Assembly: GCF_018812025.1 (NCBI RefSeq)
Contig: NC_063062.1
Span: 2,950,754 to 3,014,753, forward strand
Source: Megalobrama amblycephala
Lineage: Eukaryota > Chordata > Actinopteri > Cypriniformes > Xenocyprididae
Reading direction: 5' to 3'
DNA length: 64,000 bases
Shown here: in pieces, positions 1 through 10,766 of the stretch
Layout of the letters: every line of letters starts with the position of its first letter
How positions within the stretch are numbered: position 1 is the stretch's first letter
Program-made: the position numbers and the translations under genes
Notes under the pieces: model-generated
Databases searched by the model: none
What the model saw: only the letters and a program-made list of their open reading frames with translations
What the model was told of the DNA's origin: nothing

Positions 1-394
1 ACCTATGCAGCTGGTGAGCCATAAAAGCCCAGTGTTTCTGCTGAATGTGGCTGTAATGTTGACTGACCCAGAGCCTCATATGTGAATGTCTGTCTCGACC
101 TCGATCTCTGGTAGATCACGTTATTACAACTGGATTATTCAGATCAGATCTGATCTTTCAACAGCTCGGTTTGTCATCTCTTTAGGTACAGCACATTCAC
201 TATCTGCACCATCATCATATTTTTGATCAAATAAATGCAGTCTTGATGAGCAGAAGAGACTTCTTTCAAAAACGTTAAAGATAGTAATGTTTTCAAACTT
301 TTGACCAATACTGTAGATGCATACCTACTGAATTAAATATGATATTTGAAGAGTGAAAATCTTCCAGAGAGTTGATATTGTGTTTGTCTGTCAG

Positions 395-539
395 TGATGT
401 GGAGAAGCTTGCGACGGTTACACTGATGGAGAAGTTTGTTCCCACCGTCTCCGGCTCTCAGAAGCTCCTGGCATCGATGGACTGCCGTCAGCTCACTCAG
501 GTTCACGGATTCACCGATATTGTGCTCAAACCAAAGTGA
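395..539 (+). CDS. Last coding exon of an unrecognised gene
   Basis: The exon follows an acceptor (TTTGTCTGTCAG) and stays open for 48 codons after a 1-nt split codon, ending at a TGA at 537-539. The encoded tail ends in FTDIVLKPK. A GTGAGC donor-like site at 14-19 suggests that the previous exon ends at position 13. Its phase would fit, but only one of three phases had to. An AATAAA lies 122 bp after the stop. Most of the exon is repeated in copy B at 13,596-13,681 with almost no change, so the frame has been kept in both. I do not recognise the family. The gene runs tail to tail with the minus-strand SPRY exon that follows. Being real coding sequence is supported by acceptor, frame, polyA signal and the duplicate. 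Function is unknown. Confidence 0.5.
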
Positions 540-660
540 AAAACTCTTTCATTGTGAAGCTTTCTAATGCTCTCACTTCTCTTGAAGAATATTTACTAGA
601 TTTAATGATCATCTGCACTAAATAATAATTCAGTATTTTCATTCACAACTGATGAAAGTC

Positions 661-666
661 AATAAA
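661..666 (+). promoter_or_regulatory. Polyadenylation signal AATAAA
   Basis: A canonical AATAAA lies 122 bp after the stop of the terminal exon at 395-539. The equivalent signal is kept in copy B at 13,806-13,811. Confidence 0.5.
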
Positions 667-1213
667 GATCCTGTTTTATTCATATTCTGTCTGTTGTTTC
701 TGTGAGCAGATGTTCATGAACTCAAATCATTCTCAAATGTGTATTTACATATTTATTAGCAAGCAATTTAGTTTACAATCAATATCAGTTATAGAATTGA
801 ACTCTTGTCTTTATTCAGATATTACAATATAAACCAAAAATCACAATATTTCACAAGTAATTCAATGTTAACAGCTGGAGAAGAGAGAGAAAATGGCTTC
901 AGAGATTTCCTTAAAAAATAACAGGTAGAAACAATTTCATAGTAGATTTGAAAATCAAAGTATTAATGAAAGACAAAAGAAATATATATAGATGTGTAAC
1001 AAACATGACATTTACATGTACATATAACTCACAAATATTTCATTATAGTTTTTCTAAAGGCCCGAATATACATTTCTTTTTTGCCCTTGTGTCACATTTT
1101 AATTTTCTTTATAATTCTAAGTAAAATCTACTTGATTGTGCAAATTCTTCTTGGGTTTCTTAAAACATCACATCCATATTTAATTTTTTCAGATTTTATG
1201 TTTTTCATGTGTT

Positions 1214-1690
1214 TCAGTTGACAGGTGTGATGATCAGTGGCTTTGAGTTTTTACCTTCATCATTATCTCATGGGCAAAAATATGGATAGAGTTTGTCAGT
1301 GAAAGTCTGACCAGTGAAAGAGTAGATATGAGATCTGGAGTCCACGTCAGAAAAAGAGACCAGACCCTCCTCATAATCCACAAACACTCCCACCTTCTCA
1401 GGTTTCACTCTCAGAGATAAAGAGACAGGTGGACTTTTGCAAGCTTTATATTGATTCTCATTCCTCAGAATCACAGACCAGAATCCATTACCAGGAGTCA
1501 GTGTGTTCGTCTCCTTCCTGTTAATGGATTCTCTGGCCACACCTAAAGTCCAGTCAGTCTTTCCCTTCACCTGCACCTCATAGTAAAATCTCCCTTTTTG
1601 GGACGTTCTGCTCAATTTGTCCATGACTGACTTGTTTTCCATCATCAGACAGGACGAGATATGGATAACCTGTATCAGGATCCAGAGTCC
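1214..1690 (-). pseudogene. Broken PRY/SPRY (B30.2) exon of a TRIM gene, copy A
   Basis: The minus strand encodes recognisable SPRY motifs ([42 protein letters not shown]). Compared with copy B at 14,705-15,243 there are three lesions. The start of the PRY segment is shortened. About 50 bp between the NVPK and RFYYEV blocks is missing, shifting the frame. A TGA at 1,268-1,270 stops the protein about 17 residues early, although homology continues to the equivalent stop at 1,214. No RING, B-box or coiled-coil exon was found upstream (up to about 2,700). The open frame across 1,268-1,849 is therefore SPRY in its first part and intron read-through beyond. It is a non-functional duplicate of a bloodthirsty-like TRIM SPRY exon. 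Confidence 0.85.
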
Positions 1691-1845
1691 AGAGACATTA
1701 TCAATCAACTTCAGAACAAACATTTTCACGTGTATAAAACACATTATGATCAAAAGTATTGTGTTAATCTCAGTGTACCTGCAAACTTCTGCACAAACTT
1801 CAACTCTGTGAACACAGATGACAATATAATGATGAATTAGTAATA

Positions 1846-2710
1846 GCAATAATTTGCACCCACTTCAAATGTTATCACTCGATTGAATGGGTGTTATCAG
1901 TGGTTATCAGCTCATAGGTATGGGCCAGAAGGGGCTCAGATGGCTGTTATCATCCATCCACATGGTTAATCAGTGATACAAATACAAGAGATGATTCCAG
2001 ATCCAATCAGAATCAAATCGGAAGTCCACTGGATGACACGGCATTGTTGCAGCATTTCCCGCCCGGTTGATATTTTCAGGTAAGACCATTGAAATGATAA
2101 AACCGAGCATTTAAATTGTAATTAATTAGTCAATAATCGAAAACAATACAGAAATTGTGTTTTAAGGTGGCGTGACATGAGATAACCGTGTTGCAATTGT
2201 GTTTGTTATATATTACGTTATTAGCCTATCATTATGTTACACGATTTATGTGAGCATTAACGTTGCTAATTAGCATGTTTTTACGTGTCTGAAGCTAATA
2301 GGGAAATTTAGTTTAATAGTTAAACAAAGTTAGCCTGTAAAAATGACTTTTTCCACACATAAGACAATAAGGCTTATTGCATATATTGTGTATCTGCTCA
2401 TTAACGCTTTACTGAAGCTTATGTGGGTTTTATGTGGGTTATGTGGGTTTGAACAAAGCTTGGCTGCATTTGATCCCACATGAGGAACCTTAATTCATGC
2501 TGCTGCTCTACTAGCTCACCTGTCACCTGTCTGTCTGTCCATCCATCCATTCATCCGTCTGTCTGTCTGTCAGTCTATCTTCTCAGGCACCACATACATA
2601 TCCCTCATCTGCTTCCCATGTTCACTGATGTGTTTCTGTCTTTGAGGCTGTGATAAGAAGAACGGGTTGCTCTTTACTTTATGTAATAATTGCCAAATAT
2701 TTTGATTTCA
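1846..2710. other. Intergenic, nothing identified
   Basis: The stretch is AT-rich, with a short CATC/TGTC-rich low-complexity patch at about 2,525-2,580. I saw no exon or element ends. Confidence 0.4.
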
Positions 2711-3429
2711 GATATGGGACAAGCAGTTAAGACCACACGTTTCAGAAGCGTTAAGATTACGGTGGTGAGGAGGTGTATCGTTGGCCCTGGAAAGGTTTCT
2801 TACCTTAGTCAAGGTCTTCCCCAGCCCAACTCCAAACAGACCCACCCTTCCAACCCTTCCATGTCTATTACATCTCAACAACTGAGTTGTAGTTCATGTT
2901 CTGAGACTACATACAGTAAGGCAAAGAAGAGAGAGCTTCATGCCTGGGATGCAGTCAAGGATGACATGCTTAAGGTGTCGTTTGAATGTTCAGCATCACT
3001 ACCCAGTGTGTTGTCTACCTAGAACATGCTGATTATAGGTGCATTGAGTGCAGCACCACTGCAGTGTTTTGTGAGGCTTGTCTGAAGAGGACTCACAGAA
3101 ATTCACTGCATCTTCCTGATGAGTGGAATGTAAGAACAATAGCATGCAGTCATACATACAAACAGCAAACTCACAGTAATTTCAACAGATTCATTAGATT
3201 CTTCAAATTGTTTTAGCACTATTTAGTATCAACTGTTAGTGTCTCGAGTTTGTTGTTTTAAAAACATCGTTAGAGCTATCAATCTTTCTTACAGAATGCC
3301 TACTATGAGCCATCCTCCCTGGGGTTATTCCTATATTTACCTGAAGGCAATGGCACCCATGCTGTGTAAACAAAAGACATGAAGGTCACTGTAAGCACAG
3401 GTTTATCATTTTACATGATAGAAAATCCT

Positions 3430-4141
3430 AAAGGTGCCTTAGAATTGAAAATTGAATTTACCTTGGCATAGTTGAATAACAAGAGTTCAGTACATGGAAA
3501 TGACATACAGTGAGTCTCAAACTCCATTGTTTCCTCCTTCTTATGTAAATCTCATTTGTTTAAAAGACCTCCGAAGAACAGGCGAATCTCAACATAACAC
3601 CGACTGTTACGTAACAGTCGGGATCATTAATATGTACGCCCCCAATATTTGCATATGCCAGCCCATGTTCAAGGCATTAGACAAGGGCAGCCAGTATTAA
3701 CGTCTGGATCTGTGCACAGCTGAATCATCAGACTAGGTAAGCAAGCAAGAACAATAGTGAAAAATGGCAGATGGAGCAATAATAACTGACATGATCCATG
3801 ATAACATGATATTTTTAGTGATATTTGTAAATTGTCTTTCTAAATGTTCTGTTAAATGTGGTTAAAGACTTTGTAAAGATCCATTTTGAGGGTTATATTA
3901 GCTGTGTGAACTTTGTTTATGCAATGTATTATAGAGTCGCGAGCTTGGGGGCGGGGAGTGCGACGATTTAAAGGGGACACGCGATGAATCTGCGCATATT
4001 TAATTATGCCCCAAAATAGGCAGTTAAAAAAATGAATTAAAAAAATCTATGGAGTATTTTGAGCTGAAACTTCACAGACACATTCAGGGGACACCTTAGA
4101 CTTATATTACATCTTATGAAAAAGGGTTCTAGGGCACCTTT
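3430..4141. mobile_element. Non-autonomous inverted-repeat DNA element, short copy
   Basis: It starts AAAGGTGCCTTAGAA and ends TTCTAGGGCACCTTT, an inverted repeat. The same element occurs at 56,439-57,407, where it is longer. Relative to that copy, roughly 250 bp are missing after the block TTGTCTTTCTAAATGTT. It sits inside the KDZ relic, between two of its coding blocks. There is no coding capacity. The ends resemble those of hAT-type non-autonomous elements, but I could not confirm an 8-bp target duplication. Confidence 0.75.
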
Positions 4142-5375
4142 AATGTATTTAATTTTCTTGACAGGTTAAGGAATCCAATTGAATTACATGTGGAATAATG
4201 ATTTCCTATAAGGAATGAATCAAATTTGTGATACATTTTTGAAAATTCTAATGTGTGCTTGTTTGCTGATTCCAAAAAAACCACAAACATTAAGTTATTA
4301 AAGAGGGTATGCACGTGACGTCACGTGTATTTATATAAAGCGTTCACAGGCAGATTTGCTTTATGTATTTTCCCGGCATCGAAATCAGGCATATATAAAT
4401 GTTTTCTCAGTTTCCCCTATTAAATCCAGTCATGCAGCAGGTTCTTTTACCACTCAGTCCAGCTGAGGGAGCGCGTTCCAGCAGGAAAATAACGTCTATG
4501 CATACCCTCTATAGGTGACACACTCAAGTGATTTAGTCTATGCTGATACGGTCGTCTCTATAGTAGTACTTGGTTATGTTTTTATTTTATTTCCCTCTTT
4601 TTATTTGGCAGGTCGGCTCTGCACCGTCACAGTCAATATGTGTGCATGTGAACCAGAAACTTGCACTCTGTATCTGGCCAGCAACAGCCGATAAGCCCCA
4701 GACAGCCTTCTCCATCCCTCTGCTAGAGCTTTTTGTTTGTCTGTCACTGGAGTGTCAGGTTTCTGTTGAGGGATTTTGCACTAGAAAAATAACCTCACAG
4801 TTGCAGAGGTAAGTCAGATTGCAGAGGTCAGTTTGAAGTCTTGTCTGTGAAGTGAACATTTCAGTTACTTTCATGGAAGACTGACGAGTCCATATAGATG
4901 TGAAAATTACACCTTCTTTCTTGATTGTACTACATCATTAATTATCACAACTAAAAGTAAACATTTATTGAACCATCTAGGAGTGTACAGTTGAATGCAA
5001 AAGTATTCCTCTTGGAGTAAGCCTCTTGGTGTGTTTTGGCCTTTAGGTTAACACACTCTACAGAGCCCTGGCGGGAGAATCCATATCCCACTTTAGGCAT
5101 CAACACTTCCGACAAAGAAGTTTGGTAGATATTTGCCCACAATTAGATGATGGGACCATATGCCCAGCATGTCCAAATGTCGGTTCTAGTTCCAGCGTGG
5201 TTCTTATTTGATTAACCTGATTTGCATTTTCCATGACCTGATGGCATTGAATTGGTATCTGCAAAATTAGTTCATTTTTGTATAAAGTATTATAATAAAA
5301 AAATAATGGTATAAATGTATAAACCTGGTGCAGATACAAAACAAGGATTACCGTGTGTTTGTTTTCCAGGGGCAT

Positions 5376-6370
5376 ATTCTCCGTACCTCGCTTAATACAT
5401 CTGAGATGATTTGACAGATGCCAGATCTTCTAATTGTGATAACTGAACTCTGGCTAATTTGGTTCTTCAAACGAATTTGCAGATTGGATTAAAATATCTG
5501 GATTAAGTTGTCTAAGATTACTGCGTGTTCTCGTGTTCCATGAAAAGAGCAGATGTATCGATACACGAAACCACGAGCAGCGATTGGCTGGAGTCAAGAC
5601 GGCAACGTAATGACATCATAGAATGAGAAAAGACACCTGACGAAAAACTTGACTAATTTCTAGACATTTATAAGGAAACAGTCAAGCGAATAAATGACAG
5701 AAGAACAACATAAATGTTATAATAGATAAATGAAATGTGCACTATTTTTTTTTTTTTTACATGATTACCCAATTATTTAGGCTATATTCACAATTTCTAG
5801 TATTTGTACAGGCAATATTTTATTTCAATGTTGTAATTAGCAACTAATTTACCTTTGAAGCATATTTGACAGCATTAATTAAAGTTTCTTAAGGGTCAAG
5901 ATCAAGTTATCTGCATCTCCTGCGCTTCATCAAGCCACTCCCATAATATATGTCGCGGTTCAAATACACAAATGCATGTACGGCATGTAAGACTCCAATA
6001 AAAATTATTACGTAATTATTCCCTCACAAATGAATCTCTCACAGAGTAAAACTGTCGGTGTCTATATTATGACACTACACGGCATTATAGTATTATTTGC
6101 AAATTTGTTTTTAAATCATTATCATTGTCCCTGGTTTACATTAGGGTACTCTTGTGGGAAAGTAGCAGTGGCTGGGACAGACTTTAAGCATCACCTCCGC
6201 TTAAAAAGATGCAATCTAATCCTGTTTACATGAAATAAGCCTGCTCCCGAGCAGGTTTGAGCTTACGGACCTGTTGCTATGACAGCAAGTCCAGGATGAG
6301 CGTCGAAGAACCGAACAATCCAAGATCATGCCAAATCGCCATCAGTCAAATCCAGCTAAGTGAGTTAGCG
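5376..6370. other. Non-KDZ sequence between two KDZ blocks, probable insertion or long intron
   Basis: KDZ similarity stops near 5,210 and resumes near 6,384. The stretch begins GGGGCATATTCTCCG and is AT-rich, with no frame I recognise. It could be an inserted element or a long intron. I could not define its ends. Confidence 0.3.
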
Positions 6371-6929
6371 ACGTACGAAGAATATGCCCCAGGTGAATGG
6401 AGATATGATTGTGATATTGGATGCCAACTTTGGCCTTGTGAGGAAGCAAAGCTCAGGTACAAGTGCGGTTAAGACATTACATGGAACCCGCATGTTTGTT
6501 GATGAAAAGGATGTAGAGGAATACCTGCTACCACATCTTGACAGCTCAGAGCCTCACGAGGTTAGTCATAGTTGTAGAATTTCATGGAGTCCATGAAATA
6601 TTTAACTTGTGATCCCATAAATCTATGTTTTCCTTAAATCTTTAGGACTGCAGTAACTTCAAGGCCGGCAACGTGCTGAGGTCACAAAAATCAAGCAAAG
6701 AAACTTGATGTTACAGGAGTGTTTGGAGCCTCTTGTCGTCATGAAATTCTCCTAATGTTTGTCAAGGAGAACGGCAAGTCTATGCCACAGTAGTGACATC
6801 TCTGACTATTGACCCAGTGTTCCAGAATGATAATTCCCCTGTTTGATTCTACCGATTCATAAAATGCTTAGAATAGCATGACCTTAACATAAGCCATATT
6901 TTATTTGTTTGTTTTGGTAATGTATATGG

Positions 6930-7205
6930 TGTTACGTGTGCTGGTGTAGAGAGACGAGGCATATACGGATTTCCACAATTATACACTTCTTTAATAAACA
7001 AGGCAGGAGTAACCAAACATACACTTAACATAAACAGAACGGACGAGGAGTGAAGGGAGTGAGTGCAATATATGGGGAGTGCTGACAATAGAGTCCAGGT
7101 GCAGGTGATGAGTGCTGATGAGGAGCTGACGAGGGAAGTGAGTGCAGGTGTGGAAACAGGAGGATTATGGGATATGAAGTCCAGGGAAACAAGGGTTCTG
7201 TGACA
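6930..7205 (-). repeat. 3' LTR
   Basis: Direct repeat of the LTR at 9,290-9,567 with TG...CA ends. On the minus strand it lies downstream of gag, so it is the 3' LTR. The polypurine tract adjoins its inner edge. Confidence 0.9.
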
Positions 7206-7222
7206 TTACCCCCCCTCCCGGT
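7206..7222 (-). promoter_or_regulatory. Polypurine tract of the LTR element
   Basis: On the minus strand a purine run of about 14 bases, GGGAGGGGGGGTAA, sits immediately upstream of the 3' LTR. That is the expected position of the plus-strand primer, and it fixes the element's orientation. Confidence 0.75.
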
Positions 7223-7341
7223 AGGCGCGTCCTCGCGCCGTAGATGAAACAACCGGGAGGGGGCGGGCGCCCTGGAGACCTCAAGCTGGTGCAGGGGGAG
7301 GAGCAGACTGGAGTGGAGGTCTCCAGGGCAGGTTCAAAAGC

Positions 7342-7596
7342 CATGGCGGGTCAGGGGCTGAAGGCAGCCATGGCGGGTCAGGGGCTGAAAGGCAGCCATG
7401 GCGGGTCAGGGGCTGAAGGCAGCCATGGCGGGTCAGGGGCTGAAGGCAGCCATGGCGGGTCAGGGGCTGAAGGCAGCCATGGCGGGTCAGGGGCTGAAGG
7501 CAGCCATGGCGGTCAGGGGCTGAAGGCAGCCATGGCGGGTCAGGGGCTGAAGGCAGCCATGGCGGGTCAGGGGCTGAAGGCAGCCATGGCGGGTCA
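7342..7596. repeat. 27-bp minisatellite in the LTR element (about 9 copies)
   Basis: The unit begins CATGGCGGGTCAGGGGCTGA and is 27 bp, so it adds nine codons per copy. On the minus strand it encodes SAPDPPWLP-type repeats. One copy has an extra A (near 7,388) and a later copy lacks a G (near 7,511). Copies between the two are therefore read in a different frame (LTRHGCLQP), and the original frame is then restored. Confidence 0.85.
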
Positions 7597-8039
7597 GGTG
7601 CAGCGGGCAGACATGCAGCGGGCATACATGGCGGGTCAGGTGCAGCGGGCAGCCATGGCGGGTCAGGGACCGAAGGCTTAGGGCCGTTGAGCCCAGTCGG
7701 CGGTGAAGGACCGAAGGGAGATGGCGGAACCTTAGGCTCCGCCGACCGAAGCGCAGCCGGGGCTCCAGAAGGCCGCAGTGGAAGCAGGAGGACAGCCAAC
7801 AAAACGAACACCGGGGGGAGTGAGGAGGCCAACTGAATCCGAGGGACGGAGTGACGGAGCGGAGACGGAGGAGTGCAGTCCAGAGGGGAGGGCAGGCTGA
7901 TGAATGACCAAGGTGTGAGTGGAGGCAGGATGGAGACTGGTGAAGCTGGAGGACTGATGGGCAACGGTGGAGCCGGGGTGAAGGTAATCGCCCAGAGGTC
8001 CGAGGTGGAGATCTGGGCGAGGGGGCTTGAGGTGAAGGT

Positions 8040-9244
8040 TCAATGAAGACACACATGGGAGGCGGGAGAGGGAGGCAGGGAGGGAAAACAGTCTTTACAA
8101 AGTTCATAATTGGAGCAGCTGGCTCGGCGGCGGAGACTGGCGCTGCTTGCTCGGCGGCGGAGACTGGCGCTGCTTGCTCGGCGGCGGAGACTGGCGCTGC
8201 TTGCTCGGCGGCGGAGACTGGCGCTGCTTGCTCGGCGGCGGAGACTGGCGCTGCTTGCTCGGCGGCGGAGACTGGCGCTGCTTGCTCGGCGGCGGAGACT
8301 GGCGCTGCTTGCTCGGCGGCGGAGACTGGCGCTGCTTGCTCGGCGGCGGAGACTGGAGCGGCTTGGCTCGGCGGAGACTGGAGAGCTTGGCTCGGCGGAG
8401 ACTGGAGAGCTTGGCTCGGCGGAGACTGGAGAGCTTGGCTCGGCGGAGACTGGAGAGCTTGGCTCTGTCCAAAAGTCTATAAGCCAGGCCACCTCACTTG
8501 GTGGCTCGCACAGGGTTGGAGCTGCAGGCTCGGAAAGGGCTGGAGCGGGCTCTGGAGATACTGGAGCGGGCTCTGGAGATACTGGAGCGGGCTCTGGAGA
8601 TACTGGAGCGGGCTCTGGAGATACTGGAGCGGGCTCTGGAGATACTGGAGCGGGCTCTGGAGATACTGGAGCGGGCTCTGGAGATACTGGAGCGGGCTCT
8701 GGAGACATTGGAACGGGCTCTGGAGACACTGGAACGGGCTCTGGAGACACTGGAACGGGCTCTGGAGAGACTGGAGCCGCTTTCTTCCTCCTCCTCCGCT
8801 TACTGGGCCCAGTAGAGGAATGTGGGTCCAGCATGGGGCAGGCAGGGAGTTCGCTGGAAGGGTATGCGGAGGAAGCCGGAGCTTGGCAGACTGGCCGGGC
8901 TGACCGTGTTTTTGGAAGGACTGGACGAGAAGAACACCCAACATTCTGAACCTCTTGGACTAAGAATTCGGAGCAATTTAAATACAAAACTAAATTTATA
9001 GCATCAGTTAAGGAAACATAATCGTTAGGTTCCATAAAGCGAATAGTGTTCTCATCCAGTCCATCCAAAAACAGGTCGATCAACTGAGCATCCGACCAAT
9101 CTGTCGAATAAGCGAGCTCTACGAACTCCTCCACATACCTCTCCAGCGAACGACCTACCTGCAGGAGCCCGATAAGGCGATCGCTGGCTGTCAGGGTGAG
9201 AGGCGTTGGAGGAGCTGGATCCAGGGAGCCGGTGAAAGTCTCCA
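8040..9244 (-). CDS. Gag-like protein of the LTR retrotransposon
   Basis: I chose the ATG at 9,242-9,244 (protein starts METFTGSLD) because it lies inside the element. The open frame extends upstream into the LTR only through non-ATG codons. Residues about 30-110 resemble the retrotransposon gag core (RSLERYVEEFVELAYSTDW, LFLDGLDENTIRF, INLVLYLN). Next come a basic stretch (SKRRRRKK), about 11 copies of a seven-residue repeat (PVSPEPA), four or five eight-residue repeats (SSPVSAEP), then about nine copies of a nine-residue arginine-rich repeat (SSASLRRRA). I see no zinc knuckle (CCHC). The arginine-rich repeat could serve nucleic-acid binding, but that is inference. Stop is at 8,040-8,042. 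The protein is about 400 aa and its frame is unbroken. Confidence 0.75.
8117..8352. repeat. 27-bp minisatellite within gag (about 9 copies)
   Basis: The unit is GGAGACTGGCGCTGCTTGCT plus CGGCGGC. Copies are virtually identical. On the coding strand each adds the nine-residue repeat containing SLRRRASSA. Confidence 0.9.
8353..8464. repeat. 24-bp minisatellite within gag (about 4-5 copies)
   Basis: The unit is GGAGACTGGAGAGCTTGGCT plus CGGC. On the coding strand it encodes SSPVSAEP. It directly abuts the 27-bp array and shares the GGAGACTGG core, so one array probably arose from the other. Confidence 0.85.
8545..8780. repeat. 21-bp minisatellite within gag (about 11 copies)
   Basis: The unit is TGGAGCGGGCTCTGGAGATA plus C, with a slightly different variant (GAACGGG) in the last copies. 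On the coding strand each unit encodes PVSPEPA or PVSPEPV. Confidence 0.9.
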
Positions 9245-9289
9245 TTTTTCTTTCCTGTGGAAAATCCGGTTGTTTTTGGTCCGTTCTTC

Positions 9290-9567
9290 TGTTACGTGTG
9301 CTGGTGTAGAGAGACGAGGCATATACGGATTTCCACAATTATACACTTCTTTAATAAACAAGGCAGGAGTAACCAAACATACACTTAACATAAACAGAGA
9401 ACGGACGAGGAGTGAAGGGAGTGAGTGCAATATATGGGGAGTGCTGACAATAGAGTCCAGGTGCAGGTGATGAGTGCTGATGAGGAGCTGACGAGGGAAG
9501 TGAGTGCAGGTGTGGAAACAGGAGGATTATGGGATATGAAGTCTAGGGAAACAAGGGTTCTGTGACA
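9290..9567 (-). repeat. 5' LTR
   Basis: Direct repeat of 6,930-7,205. On the minus strand it precedes gag, so it would carry the promoter of the element. I saw no convincing primer-binding site match in the adjoining bases. Confidence 0.9.
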
Positions 9568-9572
9568 TATGG

Positions 9573-10473
9573 GAGATTCCAAAATATTACAAAATGTAAA
9601 CTTTACCATCATTCTATAATCTTCACTAATATAAGAAAATGTGAAAAATGTTTGGATCATTTTGAGTGCCCTTATTGAGTATTTGTATAAATATTTTTTA
9701 CTTTACCTCAGTATAAAGTGTCATCATTCATATTTTTGTGTTGAAATAGATTAGCTATCAATGAGCTACTTCAAAGAATTATTGTTTTGAGAAAAGACCA
9801 TGACACATTAACTCAAAATTATGCCATACTGTGTTCAATCAGAAATCAGGGGAGGGCATACCACACAACATCTCCTTGGCCGTACCAGCATTTCATGTTT
9901 ATGGACACATTTATTTACTAAATTGATAGTGAATGTCGATGTACAGTGAGTACAGAATGATCAGCTATCAGTTCACCGGAAATGCCATGCACATAATCAA
10001 CTCAATCACTTATTGTATTCCATAAAAAGGGAGTATATGCAACACATAGTGCATCAAAATAATTTCAAATAAAAATGTATGCATATCCAATAAATCAAAC
10101 AATCAAAAGAACTAATAACAATAATAACAGAAAACAATATTTTGTTATCATAATGTTCAAATAGGGTTATACACATTTTTCTTTTTTGATTAGATGCCTG
10201 TAGATTATTCTGCAGTATACTTAAACTGCACTAAAGCAAGACTTTTCAATATTTTACATGTAATTTCACTTTGACAAATGGAAAGTGATAGAAAATAGTT
10301 TGAGCATGCAGAAATTCATTAATGGAGCATTTTCATCATTTGTTATTGTACTAAATTTTTTAATTTTTGTGTTCTCATCTCTTAGAAACCATATATTTAA
10401 TATAGGAATCTGAGAACATTAAATTATGTGCTAGCCACAAAAGTATTATTTTCATTTAGTGTTCCATACTGGG
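9573..10473. other. AT-rich intergenic stretch
   Basis: Nothing supportable as a gene was seen between the LTR element and the SPRY fragment. Confidence 0.4.
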
Positions 10474-10766
10474 TTATACTGTACATTTGTCTACATCCAT
10501 GTAGGAATATATATCATAGATGTACATTGGGTCGAATATTTTTTTATCTTTATCACTGTGGCCAAAGAATGGATAGAGTTTCTCAGTAAAGGTCTGACCA
10601 GTGTAAGAGTAGATATGATAGCTGGAGACCACATCGTAAAAAGAGACCAGACCCTTCTCATAATCCACAAACACTCCTATTGTCCAAGGCTTAACTCTCA
10701 GAGATAGAAAGACTTGGGGATCTTCACAGGCAATATATCGATAGTCCCTCATCATCATCCCTGCCA
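10474..10766 (-). pseudogene. C-terminal SPRY fragment (third copy)
   Basis: The minus strand carries the second half of a SPRY domain ([36 protein letters not shown]). It is more diverged than copies A and B. Similarity begins abruptly near 10,766 and ends near 10,520. There is no PRY part or upstream TRIM exon. It looks like the remnant of an older SPRY exon cut by the rearrangement or insertion to its right. Confidence 0.75.

Larger units (their letters stand above)
456..1845. repeat. Segmental duplication, copy A
   Basis: This stretch matches 13,592-15,431 almost throughout: the tail of the + strand terminal exon, its 3' flank, an AT-rich spacer, the minus-strand SPRY exon and the intron behind it, including a shared tract reading CTGCAAACTTCTGCACAAAC (1,782 and 15,365). 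Copy A lacks the inverted-repeat insertion found in copy B at 14,118-14,362, and its SPRY exon is broken. Boundaries are estimated by eye to within tens of bases. Confidence 0.8.
2711..6790 (+). pseudogene. Decayed KDZ-type (Zisupton/Dileera/Kyakuja) transposase with introns
   Basis: Several + strand blocks match the order of a KDZ transposase. At 2,711-3,015 is the N-terminal part (AWDAVKDDMLK). At 2,986-3,128 is a cysteine cluster (YRCIECSTTAVFCEACLKRT) ending at a GTAAGA donor. At 3,296-3,394 is a block containing YYEPSSLGLFLYLPEGN after a TTTCTTACAG acceptor. At 4,612-4,810 are blocks around WPATADKPQTAFS and LECQVSVEGFC. At 5,050-5,190 is HFRHQHFRQRS...DDGTICPACP. At 6,384-6,560 is LDANFGLVRK and LHGTRMFVDE. 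At 6,646-6,790 is NFKAGNVLRS and VTGVFGASCRHE. Frameshifts near 2,990, in the 4,612 block and near 6,695, plus an in-frame stop at about 3,366, break it. Splice junctions are still visible, so the ancestor was an intron-containing transposase gene. It would have catalysed cut-and-paste transposition and is now dead. Confidence 0.75.
6930..9567 (-). mobile_element. Complete gag-only LTR retrotransposon (non-autonomous)
   Basis: Two direct repeats of 276 and 278 bp (6,930-7,205 and 9,290-9,567) start TGTTACGTG and end TCTGTGACA, the TG...CA form of LTRs. The flanks carry a 5-bp target duplication, TATGG (6,925-6,929 and 9,568-9,572). A purine-rich tract next to the left LTR places transcription on the minus strand. 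The interior of about 2.1 kb has one clear gene, gag-like (8,040-9,244), and a downstream proline-rich frame. There is no protease, reverse transcriptase, RNase H or integrase, so mobility would need enzymes from a related element. The LTRs differ by a 2-bp indel and about one substitution, which points to a recent insertion. Confidence 0.9.

Noticed and set aside
7281..8107. Two overlapping minus-strand proline-rich frames downstream of gag
   Set aside because: One may be a second product of the LTR element, but neither has a recognised domain and the frame switches within the array, so I did not call a separate gene.
8043..8949. Long + strand open frames across the minisatellites (up to 286 codons)
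   Set aside because: They are opposite-strand readings of in-frame repeats in the gag gene; orientation is fixed by the polypurine tract and the gag motifs.
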